The notes: generated by a model from the letters alone, not told the origin. A stretch of DNA of 41,596 nt from Bacteroidota bacterium (GCA_963169455.1 CAUJDW010000147.1:1-41596), one strand, 5' to 3'. Numbered from the stretch's first letter, positions 34,050-41,596 are shown. Translations and numbers: made by a program.

Positions 34050-34880
34050 ATGAATCTTTCTCATTCCGAAAAAATCAGGTTGAAAAAGCATTACGGCCCC
34101 TGGGCCGCCGTTACCGGCGCTTCTTCGGGTATTGGGCGTGAACTTGCCGAACGCCTGGCCGAAGCGGGCCTGAACCTGGTGCTCAACGCCAGGCGGCAGG
34201 AGCAACTTGAAGAACTCAGTGAAAGCCTGCAATCGGCATACGGCATATCAACCCGTGTAGTAGCTTCCGACTTATCGGAAGCGGCAGGTGTCCGGAAGCT
34301 GATCGAGGGCAGCCGGGATTTGGAGGTGGGGCTTCTGGTGGCCAATGCCGGGTACGGCACTTCAGGGTGCTTCATTCAATCAAGCCTGGAAGAAGAATTG
34401 GGCATGCTGAGGGTCAATTGTGAAGCGGTGCTCCGGCTAACGCATCATTTCAGCCGGGCCTTTCAGCAGCGGCCCAGGAGCGGCCTCATCCTGATGAGTT
34501 CCATCGTCAGTTTTCAGGGCGTGCCTTATGCTGCGCACTACGCCGCCACCAAAGCTTATGTGCAGTCTTTGGCCGAGGCTCTGGCCCACGAGTTTCGTCC
34601 CCTGGGCATCGACGTGCTCGCCCCGGCGCCCGCCCCGGTTGACAGTGGCTTTGCCGCACGGGCCAACCTGAAAATGAAAGGGGCGTTAAAACCCGCCGAT
34701 GTCGGGGCCCCGATCCTGAGCGCTTTGGGCCGCCGGCCTTCCGTCCTGCCGGGGTTTCTCTCCAAGTTGCTGGTAAATTCGCTGCGCACGGCGCCCCGAG
34801 GGTTAAAGGTGCGCATTATGAAAATGGTGATGGGGGGCATGACCCGCCATCAGCGGGCAGGCGGTGGGAAAAGCGCCTGA
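34050..34880 (+). CDS. Short-chain dehydrogenase/reductase (classical SDR)
   Basis: A 276-residue NAD(P)-dependent oxidoreductase. Cofactor loop TGASSGIG (22-29), NAG (99-101), and the catalytic Ser151, Tyr164 and Lys168 (HYAATK) are all present. Arg residues after the first strand (NARRQ, 47-51) suggest NADPH preference. The C-terminal region resembles SDRs acting on lipid or ketone substrates, but the substrate is unknown. The frame is open to 33999; the ATG at 34050 gives the shorter, conventional N-terminus. The arrangement MarR / Crp-type regulator + SDR suggests a small-molecule-responsive redox or detoxification unit (inference). Confidence 0.88.
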   Translation: MNLSHSEKIRLKKHYGPWAAVTGASSGIGRELAERLAEAGLNLVLNARRQEQLEELSESLQSAYGISTRVVASDLSEAAGVRKLIEGSRDLEVGLLVANAGYGTSGCFIQSSLEEELGMLRVNCEAVLRLTHHFSRAFQQRPRSGLILMSSIVSFQGVPYAAHYAATKAYVQSLAEALAHEFRPLGIDVLAPAPAPVDSGFAARANLKMKGALKPADVGAPILSALGRRPSVLPGFLSKLLVNSLRTAPRGLKVRIMKMVMGGMTRHQRAGGGKSA

Positions 34881-34969
34881 AGCGCTGTTGCTGCCCGGCA
34901 TTCGCTGGTATGGCGTAAAATTTTCCGGAGACGCATTTTTCTCCTTATTTTGGCCGAAAAGCAGATTCT

Positions 34970-35572
34970 TTGGAAAAACAAGCTTCCGAACGCCAGCTCC
35001 AGCAACTTTTTCAGCGCTTCCAGCCCATGCTGGTCGCATACGCCTGCCAGTACCTCCGCTCGGAAGAAGACGCGCGGGAGGCGGTGCAGGACGTTTTTCT
35101 CGGGGTGTGGAACAACCGCGAACACCTGCAACTGGACGATTCGCTGAAGCCCTACCTCTTCACGGCCACCCGCAACAAGGCGCTGAACTACCTCAACAAG
35201 CGCAGGCTGCCTGCCGTCTCCATGGAGGATACGCCCGTTTACGCCAGCGAAGGCCCCCGCGTGGAGGCCGTCATGGAAGCCGAGGAGCTTCGGGCCGTGA
35301 TCTTCGACGAGGTGCGCCGCCTGCCGGAGCGCTGCCGCGAGATATTCCTGCTGAGCCGTCGCGAAAGCCTCTCCAACCGGGAGATCGCCGAGCGGCTGGC
35401 CGTCTCGGAAAAAACGGTCGAAAACCAGATGACGATCGCTCTGAAGCGCCTCCGCGCCCGGGTGTACGGAACCGAAGGGCAGAGCGGCGTGCTGGCCTCC
35501 TTCGCGCTGCTTCTCTTTTTGTTAATTTTTCTTAAAAATATCCTGCTGTTGCTATGGGGGCTGAGCCTTTGA
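34970..35572 (+). CDS. ECF RNA polymerase sigma factor (FecI-type) with hydrophobic tail
   Basis: A 200-residue sigma-70 family protein of the Bacteroidota FecI-like group. Region 2 spans about 10-80 (AREAVQDVFLGVW and FTATRNKALNYLNKR) and region 4 about 108-163 (LPERCREIFLLSR, LSNREIAERLAVSEKTVENQM). Residues 172-200 form a strongly hydrophobic C-terminal segment that could associate with the membrane. No ATG precedes region 2; the TTG at 34970 is the only sensible start, and the first ATG would remove part of region 2. FecR follows after 18 bases. No SusC/TonB transporter is adjacent, so the regulated genes are elsewhere. Confidence 0.88.
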   Translation: MEKQASERQLQQLFQRFQPMLVAYACQYLRSEEDAREAVQDVFLGVWNNREHLQLDDSLKPYLFTATRNKALNYLNKRRLPAVSMEDTPVYASEGPRVEAVMEAEELRAVIFDEVRRLPERCREIFLLSRRESLSNREIAERLAVSEKTVENQMTIALKRLRARVYGTEGQSGVLASFALLLFLLIFLKNILLLLWGLSL

Positions 35573-35590
35573 AAGCGGTATAGAGTTGTG

Positions 35591-36580
35591 ATGAAAAAAG
35601 AGAACGACATAACATCCCTTATCATACGCTCGCTGAGCGGAGCTGCCGGGCCGGATGAAGAGCAGGCGCTGCAGGGCTGGCTGCGCGAGGCGGAGAGCCA
35701 TCGGCAGGAGTACGAACAGGCCCGGCGGCTGTGGGCGGCGGCGGCGGAAGTGGACTATTCCATCGACCCCCGCACGGAAGCCGAGTGGGGCAGGCTGGCC
35801 GCCCGTCTGGGCAGCGCCGCCGCTTCCGGAGGCGCCCAGCTGCGCCGCCTGCAGTTCTGGCGCTACGCCGCTGCGGCCATCGTCATCCTCGGGCTGGCCG
35901 GCATCGCAGGGCTGTACTTCGGCGGCGGGCTGGGCCGCGGGCCGGCCATCGCCGCCCGCTACGAAGCGCTTCCCGGCCAAACCCGCCAGCTGGCGCTCGC
36001 CGACGGTTCTGCCGTGCACCTCAACGCCGGCAGCACCCTTTCCGTGATCAAAGGCTTCGGCCAGGGCGAGCGCCGGCTGATACTGGATGGGGAGGCCTTT
36101 TTCCAGGTGTCCCACAACCCGCAGCAGGCCTTCGTTGTGGAGGTGAACGGCGCCGAAGTGCGCGTAACCGGCACGGCCTTCAACCTCAGGGCCTATCCCG
36201 AAAGCGAGGCCGTTCAGCTGGCCGTCAGCGAAGGCAGCGTAGCCTTCAGCAGCGATAAAAGCAAAGCCAGCAGGCCCGTCAAGGCAGGCCAGGCCGCCCG
36301 CCTGGACCGCGCCACCGGGCAACTCGCCGAAATGCCCTTCGACCGGCGCGCCATAGCCTGGCAGGAAGGGGTGGTCGTTTTCGAAAACACGCCCTTCCCC
36401 GAAGCTATCCAAACACTGGAACGGCAGTTCGCCGTCGATATCCGGGACAATACGGGCCTGCAAAATGAACGCTACACCGCCTCCTTCGACAAGCGCTCCC
36501 TCGACGACATCCTGGCCGTCATGGGCGCCACCATGGGCTTCCAGGTGGAAAAACAGGGGGAAAGCGTGGTGCTGAAGTAG
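35591..36580 (+). CDS. FecR-family anti-sigma factor
   Basis: A 329-residue inner-membrane anti-sigma regulator. The cytoplasmic N-terminal part (1-90) would bind the sigma factor, a single membrane segment lies at about 91-111, and the periplasmic part has the FecR domain (about 125-220, with GQTRQLALADGSAVHLNAGS and VTGTAFNLRAY) and a C-terminal DUF4974-type secretin/TonB-like domain (about 260-327). In Bacteroidota this protein receives a signal from a SusC-like receptor with an N-terminal extension; none is next to it here. The ATG at 35591 directly follows a possible GTG at 35588. It ends 96 bases before the small exported protein. Confidence 0.92.
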   Translation: MKKENDITSLIIRSLSGAAGPDEEQALQGWLREAESHRQEYEQARRLWAAAAEVDYSIDPRTEAEWGRLAARLGSAAASGGAQLRRLQFWRYAAAAIVILGLAGIAGLYFGGGLGRGPAIAARYEALPGQTRQLALADGSAVHLNAGSTLSVIKGFGQGERRLILDGEAFFQVSHNPQQAFVVEVNGAEVRVTGTAFNLRAYPESEAVQLAVSEGSVAFSSDKSKASRPVKAGQAARLDRATGQLAEMPFDRRAIAWQEGVVVFENTPFPEAIQTLERQFAVDIRDNTGLQNERYTASFDKRSLDDILAVMGATMGFQVEKQGESVVLK

Positions 36581-36676
36581 GGCTCAGCACAATTTTTTGC
36601 CCGGGAAAACGCTTTAGTGGTGTAGCCGGAAAGGTTAAGCTATTATTCGCTCACAAATCATTTTCATTTTAACATC

Positions 36677-37042
36677 ATGTCAAAATTGCTCCATACATGT
36701 TGCGCCGCCCTTGTTTTCCTGCTGGGAAGCACGGGGCTGCAGGCACAGGAAAAGCCCGATTTCATCTATCTGCTCAACGGGGATGAGGTCGAGGCCAAGG
36801 TGAAAAGCATCGACGGGAAATTCGTGGAGTACACCTCCTTCGCCCAGCCGGGCAGCCCCCTGCTCCGCTTCACCAAAAGCGAGGTCAGCAGGGTAAAAAT
36901 GGCCGACGGCACGGAAATTTGGTACAACCTGCTTCCCAAAGAGGCCGGGCCGGAAAAGGAACCCGAGGCGGCGCCGGAACCGGCCAAAAAGAAGAAGAGA
37001 AAACCGCCTGTGTCCGCACAGAAACTGGTGCGTCAGCGGTAG
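36677..37042 (+). CDS. Small exported protein of unknown function
   Basis: A 121-residue protein with a signal peptide (1-23, ending LQAQ). The mature part has a short beta-rich stretch, DFIYLLNGDEVEAKVKSIDG, then FTKSEVSRVKMADGTEIWY, a pattern often seen in Bacteroidota envelope proteins whose role is not known. The C-terminus is a Pro/Glu/Lys-rich tail (PEKEPEAAPEPAKKKKRK). The stop lies right at the boundary of the IS66 remnant on the other strand, so its 3' end may have been altered by that insertion or deletion. It follows sigma and FecR genes and could belong to their regulon, but nothing shows this directly. Confidence 0.6.
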   Translation: MSKLLHTCCAALVFLLGSTGLQAQEKPDFIYLLNGDEVEAKVKSIDGKFVEYTSFAQPGSPLLRFTKSEVSRVKMADGTEIWYNLLPKEAGPEKEPEAAPEPAKKKKRKPPVSAQKLVRQR

Positions 37043-37669
37043 GGCAGGGGCGGAGCTTGGGAAGTGGTGGGCCGTGTTCAGGTAGGTGGCCAGGCTGCGC
37101 ACGGAATTGTCATAATGCCTGCCGCCATTGGGCGGCTCAGCGCTTACCATGCCGCCGTAGGCCGGGCTATAGCGGGCCTCCAGTTCATAATTGGTTACCA
37201 TCCGCTTGCATTCGATGCTTACTACCTGGTCCGTAATGTAATCCACCACCGGCTGCTGGCTCAAATCGGCACCTGTGTGCGGGCAGGTAGAAAGGGGGAC
37301 TGCCAGTACTTTATCCCAAGGCAAGGGTTGGTAGCTGAAGCCCTGGTGGCCTGGCTTGGGCCCCAATCCACTGGATCTTGTAACCTTTGCTTTATTATCC
37401 TGGGAAGGTGGCTGAGAGCTGGTTTTACTGTCTTTCTTCGGTTTGCGGAGCACCTCTTCGGCTTTCTTAGCCTCCTCTAGTTGGCCGTGTAGGCTTTGGT
37501 TTTCCTCTTTCAGTTCGCCCAGCAATTTGCTCATCTCCTCCAACAGCCGGCCCCGAAGTAACAACTCCTTGATGAGTTCTTCCTGCTCTTTGTCCATATA
37601 TACCACAGCAGGCTCGGCATTTGCTGGCGGGCGGAAGGCTTTTTCCAGGGAGCGCGCATAAACCTCCAA
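37043..37669 (-). mobile_element. IS66-type transposase remnant (N-terminal part only)
   Basis: Reading from 37669 downward, about 205 residues match the N-terminal part of an IS66-family TnpC: a leucine-zipper-like helix (LLRGRLLEEMSKLLGELK), the KPKKDSKTSSQPPSQD linker, GPKPGHQG, a zinc-finger-like CPHTGADL, then YSPAYGGMVSAEPP and VRSLATYLNTAHHFP. Homology stops near 37055, where the frame runs into the reverse complement of the preceding gene. The catalytic DDE domain and the TnpA/TnpB partners are missing, so it cannot move. A second in-frame Met is at 37597. Inverted repeats were not identified. Confidence 0.75.
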
Positions 37670-37810
37670 TGCCTTGATCCGTTAGATCAGCCGTAATTTA
37701 TCCCATTTGATATAGGGTATCGCCGGATTGGGCATGCTGGTGCTTTTTGCTTTTCCCATGATAGGCTTTTGCCTGGAGTTTTGCTATTTTTGGTGGGGGC
37801 TGGGTAATTA
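37670..37810. other. Spacer between IS66 remnant and attC-like site
   Basis: No gene is supported here. A TATTTTTG (37785-37792) matches the -7 promoter element on the plus strand but lacks a -33 at the usual distance. The reading frame open from 37728 through the attC-like site to the methyltransferase has no recognisable protein before 38052. Together with 37811-38051 this is a 382-base gap. Confidence 0.5.
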
Positions 37811-37919
37811 CACAACAACGGCTATACGTCCATGCCAGCAGAGCCGGCCCACGGCAAATTCGCTCCAAGCCTACCCTCTCGGCGAATTTGCTGGCACGGT
37901 GCATAGCCAATCGTTATGC
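37811..37919 (+). other. attC-like folded recombination site (left of the R-M module)
   Basis: Imperfect inverted repeat: GGCTAT (37820-37825) pairs with ATAGCC (37903-37908); TGCCAGCA (37833-37840) with TGCTGGCA (37889-37896); AATTCGC (37857-37863) with GCGAATT (37882-37888). It ends in GTTATGC (37913-37919), close to the GTTRRRY core of integron attC sites, while the left end carries AACG. The sequence turns AT-rich right after it. Similar arms lie at 40788-40825, after the R-M genes. Identification as attC is inference. Confidence 0.45.
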
Positions 37920-38051
37920 CTCATTGAAATAAGGCAAACGCACTTCAAACTCTTATGGTTTTTGCCGACAAGCATTGTCCAAAAGGAAGACCAAAAGAGC
38001 TTGACTTCTCCCACGCTCGAAGAAAGAATTGCAAATTTGAAAAAAATAGAA

Positions 38052-39674
38052 ATGCAGACGACATTATTTGATAATATAGTTAAACAAGACCAGTCAAAGA
38101 AAGAGATTTCTCATAAAGCAGAATCCTACAAAGGACTATATGCAATGCACAAATATTGGGGCAAGAAGCCTTTCAATATTATGGCTGACTTCATCAAAAA
38201 ATATACTTCCCCTGATGAAATAGTCCTTGACCCATTTTGTGGTTCGGGAGTTAGTGTGTCAGAAGCTGTATTCAATGGAAGAAAGGGAGTTGGAATAGAC
38301 ATCAATCCATGTTCTATTTTAATTACAAAAAATGTTATTCAGCCTATTGATACAAAGCTAATTTTGAGTGAATTCAATAAAATTGAAGCTAAAGTAAAGC
38401 ATCAGATACAGGAGCTTTATTTAGTTGAAAGAAATGGGCAAAAGTATGAAGGTCAGAACTTTTTGTGGGAAAATGGGGAACTGGCCGAAGTTAGATATTC
38501 CAGCGGGACAAGAAAAAGGTATTCAGATGTTCCTAATCAATTAGATATTGAAAAAGCTGAAGAAATAAGCTACGAAAACATTAACATCTTTTTCCCAAAA
38601 GAAAACTTTTTCCACAATTCAAGAATTAACGCTAACAGAGAAAATAAAACTTCCGACCTATTTACACCAAGAAATCTACTTGCTCTTTCATTGATTTATA
38701 AAGAGATTGATAGTATTTCAAACATTCAAGTTAAAGACTTTTTCAAGTTTTGTTTTACCGCATCTATGGGTCAAGCAAGCAAAATGGTTTTTGTCATTAA
38801 GAGGCGTAATAAAACAAAAGAAAACGGTTCGATTAAAATTTCAGAGAAAAAAGAAATAGGAAGTTGGGTTATAGGCTATTGGATGCCAAATGATTTTTTT
38901 GAGAATAATGCTTGGACTTGCTTTGAAAATAGGTTTAAAAAAATTTATAAGGCTAAAAAGGAACAAATTAAATTGGGTCAAAATTATCAAGAAGGAGGAA
39001 GTTTTGAAGCTCTTGATAAAACAGATTTTCTGGTGGTTAAAAGTCCGTCACAAGATTACCTAAAATCACTACCTGACAATTCGATTGACTACATTTTAAC
39101 TGACCCACCACATGGCAACAGAATACCGTATCTTGAATTGAGCTTACTTTGGAATAGCTGGTTGAAAGAGAATGCTGATTTTGAAAAAGAAATAATCGTT
39201 AGTGAATCAAAAGACAGAAAGAAGGATAAAAACGATTATAATAAATTAATGTATGTTGTTTTCCAAGAGTGCTTTAGAGTGTTAAAGCCAGAGAAAAAAC
39301 TATCTTTTATGTTCAATAGCCTTGATGATGATGCTTGGATAAGTTCAGTTGAAATGTTTAGAAGTATTGGCTATAAATTGGAACTAATAGAAACCCTTGG
39401 GTATTCTGCCAACTCTGTTGTTCAAGATAATAGAAAAAATGGCTTGCAAACCGACTTCATAATAACGTACTCTAAGCCAATGCGCCCTATTAGTACTGAC
39501 AGGTTGCAGATCATTAGATTTTTGGAATACCCTGAACTTGCAATAAAAATATCTGAACTAAAGGAAAAGGGCTATAAATTCTATCAAATTATGAATCACA
39601 TAATGAAGGATTTATTGTCTCAAGATAAATTTTTAAATGTATCAGAACTCATAAAAGAAATAGATAATGCCTAA
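38052..39674 (+). CDS. DNA methyltransferase of a type II restriction-modification system
   Basis: A 540-residue AdoMet-dependent DNA methylase in AT-rich DNA unlike its surroundings. HKYWGKKP (33-40) leads into motif I DPFCGSG (60-66), which binds AdoMet; about 280 residues follow that may hold the target-recognition part; then the catalytic motif IV reads TDPPHG (His at codon 39111-39113), where most amino-methyltransferases have DPPY; VLKPEKKLSFMF follows. The order motif I - insert - motif IV resembles alpha-class enzymes. N6-adenine versus N4-cytosine cannot be told. The frame is open from 37728, but that part crosses the attC-like site; ATG 38052 (MQTTLFDN) is preferred. It overlaps the endonuclease gene by 8 bases. 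Confidence 0.85.
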   Translation: MQTTLFDNIVKQDQSKKEISHKAESYKGLYAMHKYWGKKPFNIMADFIKKYTSPDEIVLDPFCGSGVSVSEAVFNGRKGVGIDINPCSILITKNVIQPIDTKLILSEFNKIEAKVKHQIQELYLVERNGQKYEGQNFLWENGELAEVRYSSGTRKRYSDVPNQLDIEKAEEISYENINIFFPKENFFHNSRINANRENKTSDLFTPRNLLALSLIYKEIDSISNIQVKDFFKFCFTASMGQASKMVFVIKRRNKTKENGSIKISEKKEIGSWVIGYWMPNDFFENNAWTCFENRFKKIYKAKKEQIKLGQNYQEGGSFEALDKTDFLVVKSPSQDYLKSLPDNSIDYILTDPPHGNRIPYLELSLLWNSWLKENADFEKEIIVSESKDRKKDKNDYNKLMYVVFQECFRVLKPEKKLSFMFNSLDDDAWISSVEMFRSIGYKLELIETLGYSANSVVQDNRKNGLQTDFIITYSKPMRPISTDRLQIIRFLEYPELAIKISELKEKGYKFYQIMNHIMKDLLSQDKFLNVSELIKEIDNA

Positions 39675-40785
39675 AAATTTTGAATATTGGAAAAAGCAAC
39701 ACGACAGTGAAGAGCTTAAAGAATTTAACTCTGATAGACTTGGAACGCTTTGGTTAAAGGTTAAATCGATAGTACGCAGAGAATATATAATTCAATTTTG
39801 CCAAGAAAATTGCATTGCACTTGAAAATACAAGGCTCAACGCTCAATTCGAAGAGTTATACAAAATTCTTTCTGAAAATGTTGATGAATCTCACGAATTG
39901 CTTAACAACTTCATTTCCAACCAAAATACTTCTGAATTAGACGAGCTTGACACCGATAGCTTAGTTCAAGAATTATACAAGGTTGAGATCTTTAAGTGGG
40001 GTGCAGACAATCAAAATGATTTGGGTAAGTATCTTGTTAAAAAGTACGTAAAGGACAACACCTCTTATGATTACCTTATTGAACAAATGGAAACAGGGGT
40101 TCTTGGAACCGTTCAGGATTACCTTGTTTGTAGTTGGTACAACCATTGGTCGAGTATATTGATTGAACACTTATTCAAATCTCACGAAGTTGTTTTACCA
40201 ACGGTAGGCCAGATAAAAAGCGTAGATTTCTTTATGAATGAAATTCCATTTGACCTTAAAGTAACTTATCTGCCTACAAATTTTATTGAATTTGAAAGAA
40301 AACAGGCTGGCCTGAGGCCTGAATTGACAACACTCAAACAAGTTGCAAGGAGTACTGGAATTAATTTTAATAATGACGATTCAAATCTTTACTACTATTT
40401 AACTGAAAGGTTGAGAGATAAAGGCGGTCAAGCGGCACAAGCAGTTGCTGAAATTAGACAATTTAGATTAGACTTAATAGATAGAGTTAGGGCTAACCCG
40501 TTACTACTTGCTCGTAATTTATATGAAAACCAGAGTGATTTTAGATTTGGCGCTGAAAACAGAATTTTTCTTATCCTAATTGACAGGACAGATTTTGACC
40601 AATCTTGGAAATTGAAAAGAAATATAGATTTATTGGAGCCTGCAATCCATTCATACCTTGATGCTTTTGAGAAAAAATCAACTGATGATTTGAAGCTTGA
40701 ATTTTACAAACAAGGTGATTCAGCGAGATTTCCTAAAAAATACGAAGTTTTGACTGACGTAATTATAGTAGAAAGAGATAACTAA
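39667..40785 (+). CDS. Putative type II restriction endonuclease
   Basis: A 372-residue protein encoded directly after, and overlapping by 8 bases, the methyltransferase gene. A PD-(D/E)xK-like nuclease site can be proposed at KSVDFF (Asp187) and IPFDLKVTYLP (Asp196, Lys198), the short spacing and the hydrophobic strand before DLK being typical. The first 150 residues are acidic and helical; FRFGAENRIFLILIDR-like text near the end suggests the core beta-sheet. No family was recognised with certainty. The operon arrangement and shared AT-rich composition make a cognate endonuclease the most likely role; specificity is unknown. Confidence 0.7.
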   Translation: MPKNFEYWKKQHDSEELKEFNSDRLGTLWLKVKSIVRREYIIQFCQENCIALENTRLNAQFEELYKILSENVDESHELLNNFISNQNTSELDELDTDSLVQELYKVEIFKWGADNQNDLGKYLVKKYVKDNTSYDYLIEQMETGVLGTVQDYLVCSWYNHWSSILIEHLFKSHEVVLPTVGQIKSVDFFMNEIPFDLKVTYLPTNFIEFERKQAGLRPELTTLKQVARSTGINFNNDDSNLYYYLTERLRDKGGQAAQAVAEIRQFRLDLIDRVRANPLLLARNLYENQSDFRFGAENRIFLILIDRTDFDQSWKLKRNIDLLEPAIHSYLDAFEKKSTDDLKLEFYKQGDSARFPKKYEVLTDVIIVERDN

Positions 40786-40787
40786 AT

Positions 40788-40853
40788 GCCTAACCGCAAC
40801 AGCCACACACATTGCCAAGCCGCCATAAAGAAAGGAAAAGGCGTGGCGGATTG
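40788..40853 (+). other. attC-like left arm after the R-M module, right arm missing
   Basis: Begins with GCCTAAC, an exact RYYYAAC box as at the start of integron attC sites, 2 bases after the endonuclease stop. The arm contains GCCACACACATTGCCA, similar to the complement of the right arm of the site at 37811-37919. CCGCCA (40820-40825) pairs with TGGCGG (40844-40849). No GTTAGGC-like right core follows, so the site is incomplete or decayed. Confidence 0.4.
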
Positions 40854-40909
40854 AAACTCGATGGCAAAACCCTTGTCTTGAGGGTGTATTGAGAAAACTG
40901 GCCAGTGAA

Positions 40910-41209
40910 ATGAATATTGTAAAACTTGTAAAGCAGGAAGTTATAAAGATAGATCCAAAAGCTGAGGTCATCTTGTTTGGCTCTCGTGCCAGGGGAGATT
41001 TCCGAAAGGACCCGGATTGGGACTTCTTGGTATTACTCAATCGGCCCCTCACCGCCGACCTGAAGGAATTCATTCTTGATAAGTTTTATGACCTGGAGCT
41101 CCAAACGGATTCGGTCATCAGTACGATTATCCACACCAAGCCTGAATGAGAGGGCCGGGCAGTAACCCCCATCTACCAGATTATCAAAAAAGAGGTTAAG
41201 CGGGCATGA
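40910..41209 (+). pseudogene. MntA-like minimal nucleotidyltransferase, broken by a nonsense codon
   Basis: The frame starting at ATG 40910 encodes a minimal nucleotidyltransferase: GSRARGD (24-30) and DWDF with Asp36/Asp38. It stops at TGA 41147-41149 after 79 residues, but the same frame continues with EGRAVTPIYQIIKKEV up to TGA 41207-41209, which is exactly the C-terminal sequence expected of this family. At the stop, homologues usually have Trp (TGG), so one base change explains it. Intact members adenylylate and silence a HEPN toxin (MntA-HepT type). A start codon at 41206 overlaps the final stop as for a partner gene, yet no HEPN protein follows. A TTG at 40889 is an alternative start. 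Confidence 0.8.
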
Positions 41210-41313
41210 GTTACTCAAAGCGTTTTTCACAGGGCGAGTTTTTCGCTGAAATTACGGAAAAGGCTTTGCCCGGGGCTCACCTCATCACCCCCCTCTCCCG
41301 ATCGCCCTGTCTC

Positions 41314-41457
41314 CCTTGGGGTTTCAGGTTTCAGGGTTTGCCACAGGCCCGCCTCGTCTCCCCCTCTCCCGGCCTCCCAGTCTCCATTGGGTGTTACAGG
41401 TTACAGGTTGGGTTTGCCGCAGGCTCACCTCGCCTCCCAGTCTCCCCCTCTCCCGCA
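41314..41457. repeat. Two imperfect direct repeats in non-coding DNA (gap 41210-41523)
   Basis: Copy A (about 41314-41372) and copy B (about 41384-41457) share the order: TTGGG, a doubled short unit (TTTCAGG twice in A, TTACAGG twice in B), GGTTTGCC, CAGGC, then C/T-rich CTCCCCCTCTCCC. They differ by insertions. The 314-base region between the nucleotidyltransferase remnant and the last gene contains nothing else I can support; the open frame across it is low-complexity and not protein-like. Confidence 0.6.
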
Positions 41458-41523
41458 GGGCTAACGCATGATGGAATTTTCAAATATACGGATCAAAAAT
41501 CATAAAAAGTGGTAATTTCCTTG

Positions 41524-41596
41524 ATGGAAAAACAAGATCCCATTTATAAAGAGCATTCGCTGAAGCTTATGCTATCCAAGCTTGAGGATCCGCGAG
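41524..41596 (+). CDS. Start of an unidentified gene, cut by the window edge
   Basis: An open frame from ATG 41524 runs to the window end (MEKQDPIYKEHSLKLMLSKL and a few more residues). Charged, without a signal peptide. Too short to assign; a chance frame is possible. Confidence 0.4.
   Translation, partial: MEKQDPIYKEHSLKLMLSKLEDPR

Noticed and set aside
37728-38051. N-terminal extension of the methyltransferase
   Set aside because: It would be translated through the attC-like site and has no methyltransferase similarity; ATG 38052 starts a sensible protein.
40846-40860. GATTGAAACTCG resembling the end of some CRISPR repeats
   Set aside because: It occurs once; there are no regularly spaced copies and no cas genes in the window.
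41206-41505. Open frame starting at an ATG that overlaps the nucleotidyltransferase stop
   Set aside because: After the first few residues it is Pro/Ser/Leu low-complexity sequence from C/T-rich repeats, without HEPN helices or the RX4-6H motif.

Overview
The window is a chromosomal segment of a GC-rich member of the Bacteroidota. A SusC/SusD pair, a FecI-type sigma factor with a FecR anti-sigma factor, promoter-like TAnnTTTG elements, and the gene order tRNA-tuf-trnW-secE-nusG-rplKAJL-rpoBC all point that way. The GC-rich coding and the type IX secretion sorting-domain remnant would suit a Saprospiria/Lewinella-like lineage, but that is inference and no 16S gene is present.

Layout. 1-9.1 kb holds metabolic and envelope genes: an esterase, urocanate hydratase, methionine aminopeptidase, a GNAT-nitrilase fusion whose nitrilase nucleophile is replaced by Gly, a minus-strand group of CPBP protease, CdsA and Psd, and then PdxJ. 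9.3-14.2 kb is a SusC/SusD nutrient-uptake operon with a very GC-rich intercistronic hairpin and a strong terminator. 14.3-16.1 kb has a DUF3179 lipoprotein, an orphan type IX sorting-domain fragment and a soluble TonB-C-domain protein. 16.1-31.6 kb is the information-processing core: rpsU, xerC, hpf, five tRNAs, tuf, secE, nusG, four ribosomal protein genes, rpoB and rpoC. Unusually well-formed stem-loops lie at tuf/trnW, rplL/rpoB and after rpoC.

31.7-36.6 kb has a threonine aldolase, a MarR regulator divergent from a Crp-family regulator plus SDR gene with a clear palindromic operator between them, and a sigma/FecR pair that has no adjacent SusCD target.

From about 37.0 kb the sequence becomes accessory. 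A truncated IS66-type transposase is followed by a sharp change to AT-rich DNA carrying a two-gene restriction-modification module. An attC-like folded site ends just before this module, and an attC-like left arm begins 2 nt after it, as expected for an integron gene cassette. After that come a MntA-like nucleotidyltransferase gene broken by a nonsense codon, a non-coding repeat region and the start of an unidentified gene. The cassette-like restriction-modification module is the most interesting candidate system, followed by the catalytically altered GNAT-nitrilase.
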